This document shows, piece after piece, positions 13,511 to 15,086 of a DNA stretch of 15,086 nucleotides. The DNA lies in the NCBI GenBank assembly GCA_046757645.1, contig JBHHYS010000054.1:1-15086 (forward strand), read 5' to 3'. The DNA comes from JBHHYS01 sp046757645 (GTDB lineage: Bacteria; Acidobacteriota; Terriglobia; Acidiferrales; 2-02-FULL-67-57). Every line of letters starts with the position of its first letter. Position 1 is the stretch's first letter. Below the pieces are notes generated by a model. That model was not told the DNA's origin and did no database searches. It saw nothing but the letters and a program-made list of their open reading frames with translations. Both the position numbers and the translations under genes were made by a program.

Positions 13511-14488
13511 ATGTTCACGCTGAAACATTTCCGAGAAGTTCGCGCCACCCTGCGAGAGCGGATACGGGTCACTCCGCTGCTGTATTCCGATTCCCTCAGC
13601 GTTCTCACCCGCAACCGGGTTTACCTCAAAGCGGAATCCTTCCAGCTCACTCATTCCTTCAAAATCCGCGCCGCCTATGGTGGGTTGCTGCTGCGCCTGG
13701 AGGAGGCGCGGGGGCGCGGCGTGGTCACCGGCTCCTCGGGGAACTTCGGCCAGGCGCTCGCCTATGCGGGTCGCGAACTGGGCGTGCCGGTGACCGTAGT
13801 GATGCTGGAGCGCAGCGCCCGCTACAAGGTGGAAGCCGCCCGGCGGCTGGGTGCCGAGATTGTCTTCTGCGCGAACGAATTTGCGGAGCGCACCGCCAGG
13901 GTGGAGCGCATTCACCGCGAGCAAGGCAAGCTCATCGTGCACTCTTTTGATGACGAAGGCACGATTCGGGGCAACGGCAGCCTGGGCTTCGAGCTGCTCG
14001 AGCAACTCCCGGACCTGGACTTGGTGTTGATCCCCGCCAGCGGGGGCGGTTTGTTGGCCGGCGCCGCCGCGGTGCTGAAGCAACTCCGCCCGCAGGCCAA
14101 AGTCTACGGGGTGCAGCCCGAAGGGGTGCCTTCGATGCGTGTCTCGCTGGAGAAAGGCGAGCCCACCACTGTCCAGACGACTCCCTCGGTGGCCGACGGG
14201 CTGGTGGCTGCCTGCCCGGGCCGGCTGACCTTTCCCTTGGTGCAGCAATACGTGGACGAGGTGGTTTTGGTCTCCGACAACGAAATTGTGCAGGCGGTCC
14301 TCCACTTGCTCGATCGAGAGAAACTGGTCATCGAGCCGTCGGGCGCAGTCGGCCTGGCCGCGTTGCTGCGGCACCGAGCGGGAAAGACAGAAGGCGAAAA
14401 GGTGGTCGTGGTTCTCACCGGGGGGAACGTGGAACTGAGCCGGGTGGTGGCTATGATTGAGGAGGCGCGGCTGGCTCCGCCTCTTTGA
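13511..14488 (+). CDS. PLP-dependent threonine/serine dehydratase-type enzyme (fold type II)
   Basis: This is a 325-residue cytoplasmic enzyme. The PLP Schiff-base Lys is K51 in THSFKIRAAYGG (48-58). The Asn loop is SSGNFGQALA (75-84), with Phe where many members have His. The phosphate-binding Gly-rich loop is PASGGGLLAG (175-184). EPSGAVGLAAL (275-285) and LTGGNVEL (302-309) complete the family pattern. There is no C-terminal ACT regulatory domain, so it is the short catabolic dehydratase or serine/threonine racemase type, not the feedback-regulated biosynthetic IlvA. Expected reaction: L-threonine or L-serine to 2-oxobutyrate or pyruvate plus ammonia; related enzymes racemise serine or aspartate. 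I chose the ATG at 13511 because MFTLKHFREVR fits the family start. An in-frame ATG at 13487 adds 8 residues and neither has a strong Shine-Dalgarno. Confidence 0.9.
   Translation: MFTLKHFREVRATLRERIRVTPLLYSDSLSVLTRNRVYLKAESFQLTHSFKIRAAYGGLLLRLEEARGRGVVTGSSGNFGQALAYAGRELGVPVTVVMLERSARYKVEAARRLGAEIVFCANEFAERTARVERIHREQGKLIVHSFDDEGTIRGNGSLGFELLEQLPDLDLVLIPASGGGLLAGAAAVLKQLRPQAKVYGVQPEGVPSMRVSLEKGEPTTVQTTPSVADGLVAACPGRLTFPLVQQYVDEVVLVSDNEIVQAVLHLLDREKLVIEPSGAVGLAALLRHRAGKTEGEKVVVVLTGGNVELSRVVAMIEEARLAPPL
14462..14486 (+). terminator. Weak intrinsic terminator candidate overlapping the PLP-enzyme stop
   Basis: GAGGCG (14462-14467) pairs with CGCCTC (14478-14483), followed by only three T residues. 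The hairpin lies in the last codons of the gene. The short stem and short T-run make it weak. Confidence 0.3.
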
Positions 14489-14519
14489 TAAAAAAAGCCA
14501 TGCGCGGGGATCGCTTCAG

Positions 14520-14532
14520 CTAGAATTTCTAG
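14520..14532. promoter_or_regulatory. Perfect dyad overlapping a possible -10 box
   Basis: CTAGAA-T-TTCTAG is a perfect 6+1+6 inverted repeat. The hexamer TAGAAT (14521-14526, 5/6 to the -10 consensus) sits inside it, so a repressor bound here could occlude a promoter for the downstream acyltransferase. No good -35 lies at the right distance: the TTGATA at 14485-14490 is 30 bp away. Confidence 0.4.
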
Positions 14533-14572
14533 GCGTGCGCAAAGCCGGCGAGTTCCTGCCGGGAAGCGAAAG

Positions 14573-14588
14573 CCGCCCATCCGGGCGG
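14573..14588 (+). other. Hairpin in the acyltransferase leader
   Basis: CCGCCC (14573-14578) and GGGCGG (14583-14588) form a 6-bp stem with loop ATCC, 37 nt before the ATG. If transcription begins near the TAGAAT box it lies within the 5' untranslated region. It fits no riboswitch class I recognise. Confidence 0.4.
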
Positions 14589-14625
14589 AGCCCGAGAGTG
14601 TGGGGGAAGACAGGCAAGAAAGCCC

Positions 14626-15086
14626 ATGAGCGGGGAAAGCATTGAGATCCGCGCCTGCGCCGCCCTGGAGGAGTTCGAGCGCTGCGTGGAGTTGCAGCGC
14701 CTGGTCTGGGGCTTCTCCGATGTCGAGCTGGTGCCCAAAGACGTGATGGTAGCGGGGTGCATGGCCGGCGGACAGCTTTTCGGCGCCTTCGATGGAAGGC
14801 AAATGATCGGGTTCGTGCTCTCCTTTCCCGGCTATCGTCCGGGTCGCGCCCATCTGCACTCCCATATGTTGGGGGTGCTGCCCGCCTATCGAAACCGGGG
14901 GGTGGGGCGGGGGTTGAAGTTGCAGCAGCGGGAGGACGCTCTGGCCCGGGGGCTGGAACTGGTGGAGTGGACCTTCGATCCCCTCGAACTGAAAAACGCC
15001 TATTTCAACATCGAGCGGCTGGGGGTGATTGTGCGGCGCTACGTGCCCAACAACTACGGCCGCACCTCCAGCCCCCTGCACGGCGG
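14626..15086 (+). CDS. GNAT-family acyltransferase, COG3375-like (3' end outside window)
   Basis: The frame starts at ATG 14626 and stays open to the window edge, giving 153 residues. Motifs: a VELQRLVWGF segment (21-30), HLHSHMLGVLPAYRNRGVGRGLKLQQRE (about 77-103) containing the acetyl-CoA-binding R-x-x-G-x-G/A signature (R91, G94, G96), and VEWTFDPLELKNAYFNIERLG (113-133), which I recognise as characteristic of the COG3375 group. Function of that group is not firmly assigned. In other bacteria, GNAT succinyl- or acetyltransferases of this general type accompany N-acylamino-acid racemase/o-succinylbenzoate-synthase-like genes. The upstream neighbour is a PLP dehydratase/racemase-type enzyme, so amino-acid acylation is a plausible but unproven role. 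The Shine-Dalgarno is weak (AAGAAAG). Confidence 0.85.
   Translation, partial: MSGESIEIRACAALEEFERCVELQRLVWGFSDVELVPKDVMVAGCMAGGQLFGAFDGRQMIGFVLSFPGYRPGRAHLHSHMLGVLPAYRNRGVGRGLKLQQREDALARGLELVEWTFDPLELKNAYFNIERLGVIVRRYVPNNYGRTSSPLHG

Noticed and set aside
13001..14374. 457-codon open frame on the minus strand opposite mazG and the PLP enzyme
   Set aside because: It is antisense to two well-supported genes and has no domain signature.
14533..14625. Cyclic-di-GMP (GEMM) riboswitch upstream of the GNAT gene
   Set aside because: Only the short CGCAAAGCC string is shared. The second stem, tetraloop and receptor arrangement are missing.

Overview
The window is a high-GC bacterial chromosome segment that most resembles Acidobacteriota. 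That is an inference from gene types: a TonB-dependent receptor with an N-terminal carboxypeptidase-regulatory-like domain, a helix-turn-helix/transmembrane/PD40-propeller protein, a DUF1844 protein, and intergenic DNA rich in palindromic repeats. No rRNA, tRNA, CRISPR array, transposase or integrase is visible.

Layout. (1) 3-3241, plus strand: the 3' part of a Fur-family metalloregulator, then an intergenic region with five TTGCAA-type half-sites around a sigma70-like promoter, then a large outer-membrane TonB-dependent receptor. This looks like a metal-responsive uptake locus. (2) 3242-6222: a compositionally different segment. A 610-bp gene-free stretch full of tandem and inverted repeats precedes a single gene for a KAP-family P-loop NTPase with a membrane insertion. 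Just after it, the last 53 bp of the receptor gene recur (50/53 identical, the final 41 without mismatch, ending in the same stop codon). The NTPase segment is therefore bracketed by direct repeats, like an inserted cassette. (3) 6223-9875, plus strand: repeat-rich spacer, a membrane-anchored HTH/PD40 beta-propeller protein, a paired-hairpin repeat and a strong intrinsic terminator, then a secreted di-haem cytochrome c peroxidase. (4) 9968-12293, minus strand: ribF, a PhnP-like metallo-beta-lactamase-fold hydrolase (8 bp upstream of ribF, so probably co-transcribed) and a DUF1844 protein. (5) 12569-15086, plus strand: mazG with a good promoter, a PLP-dependent threonine/serine dehydratase-type enzyme, and the 5' part of a COG3375-like GNAT acyltransferase that runs off the window.

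Most of zones 4 and 5 is ordinary housekeeping. The parts worth attention are the TTGCAA operator array beside the Fur-family gene, and the low-GC KAP NTPase cassette between the two copies of the receptor 3' end. The cassette is a candidate horizontally acquired, possibly defence-related, locus.
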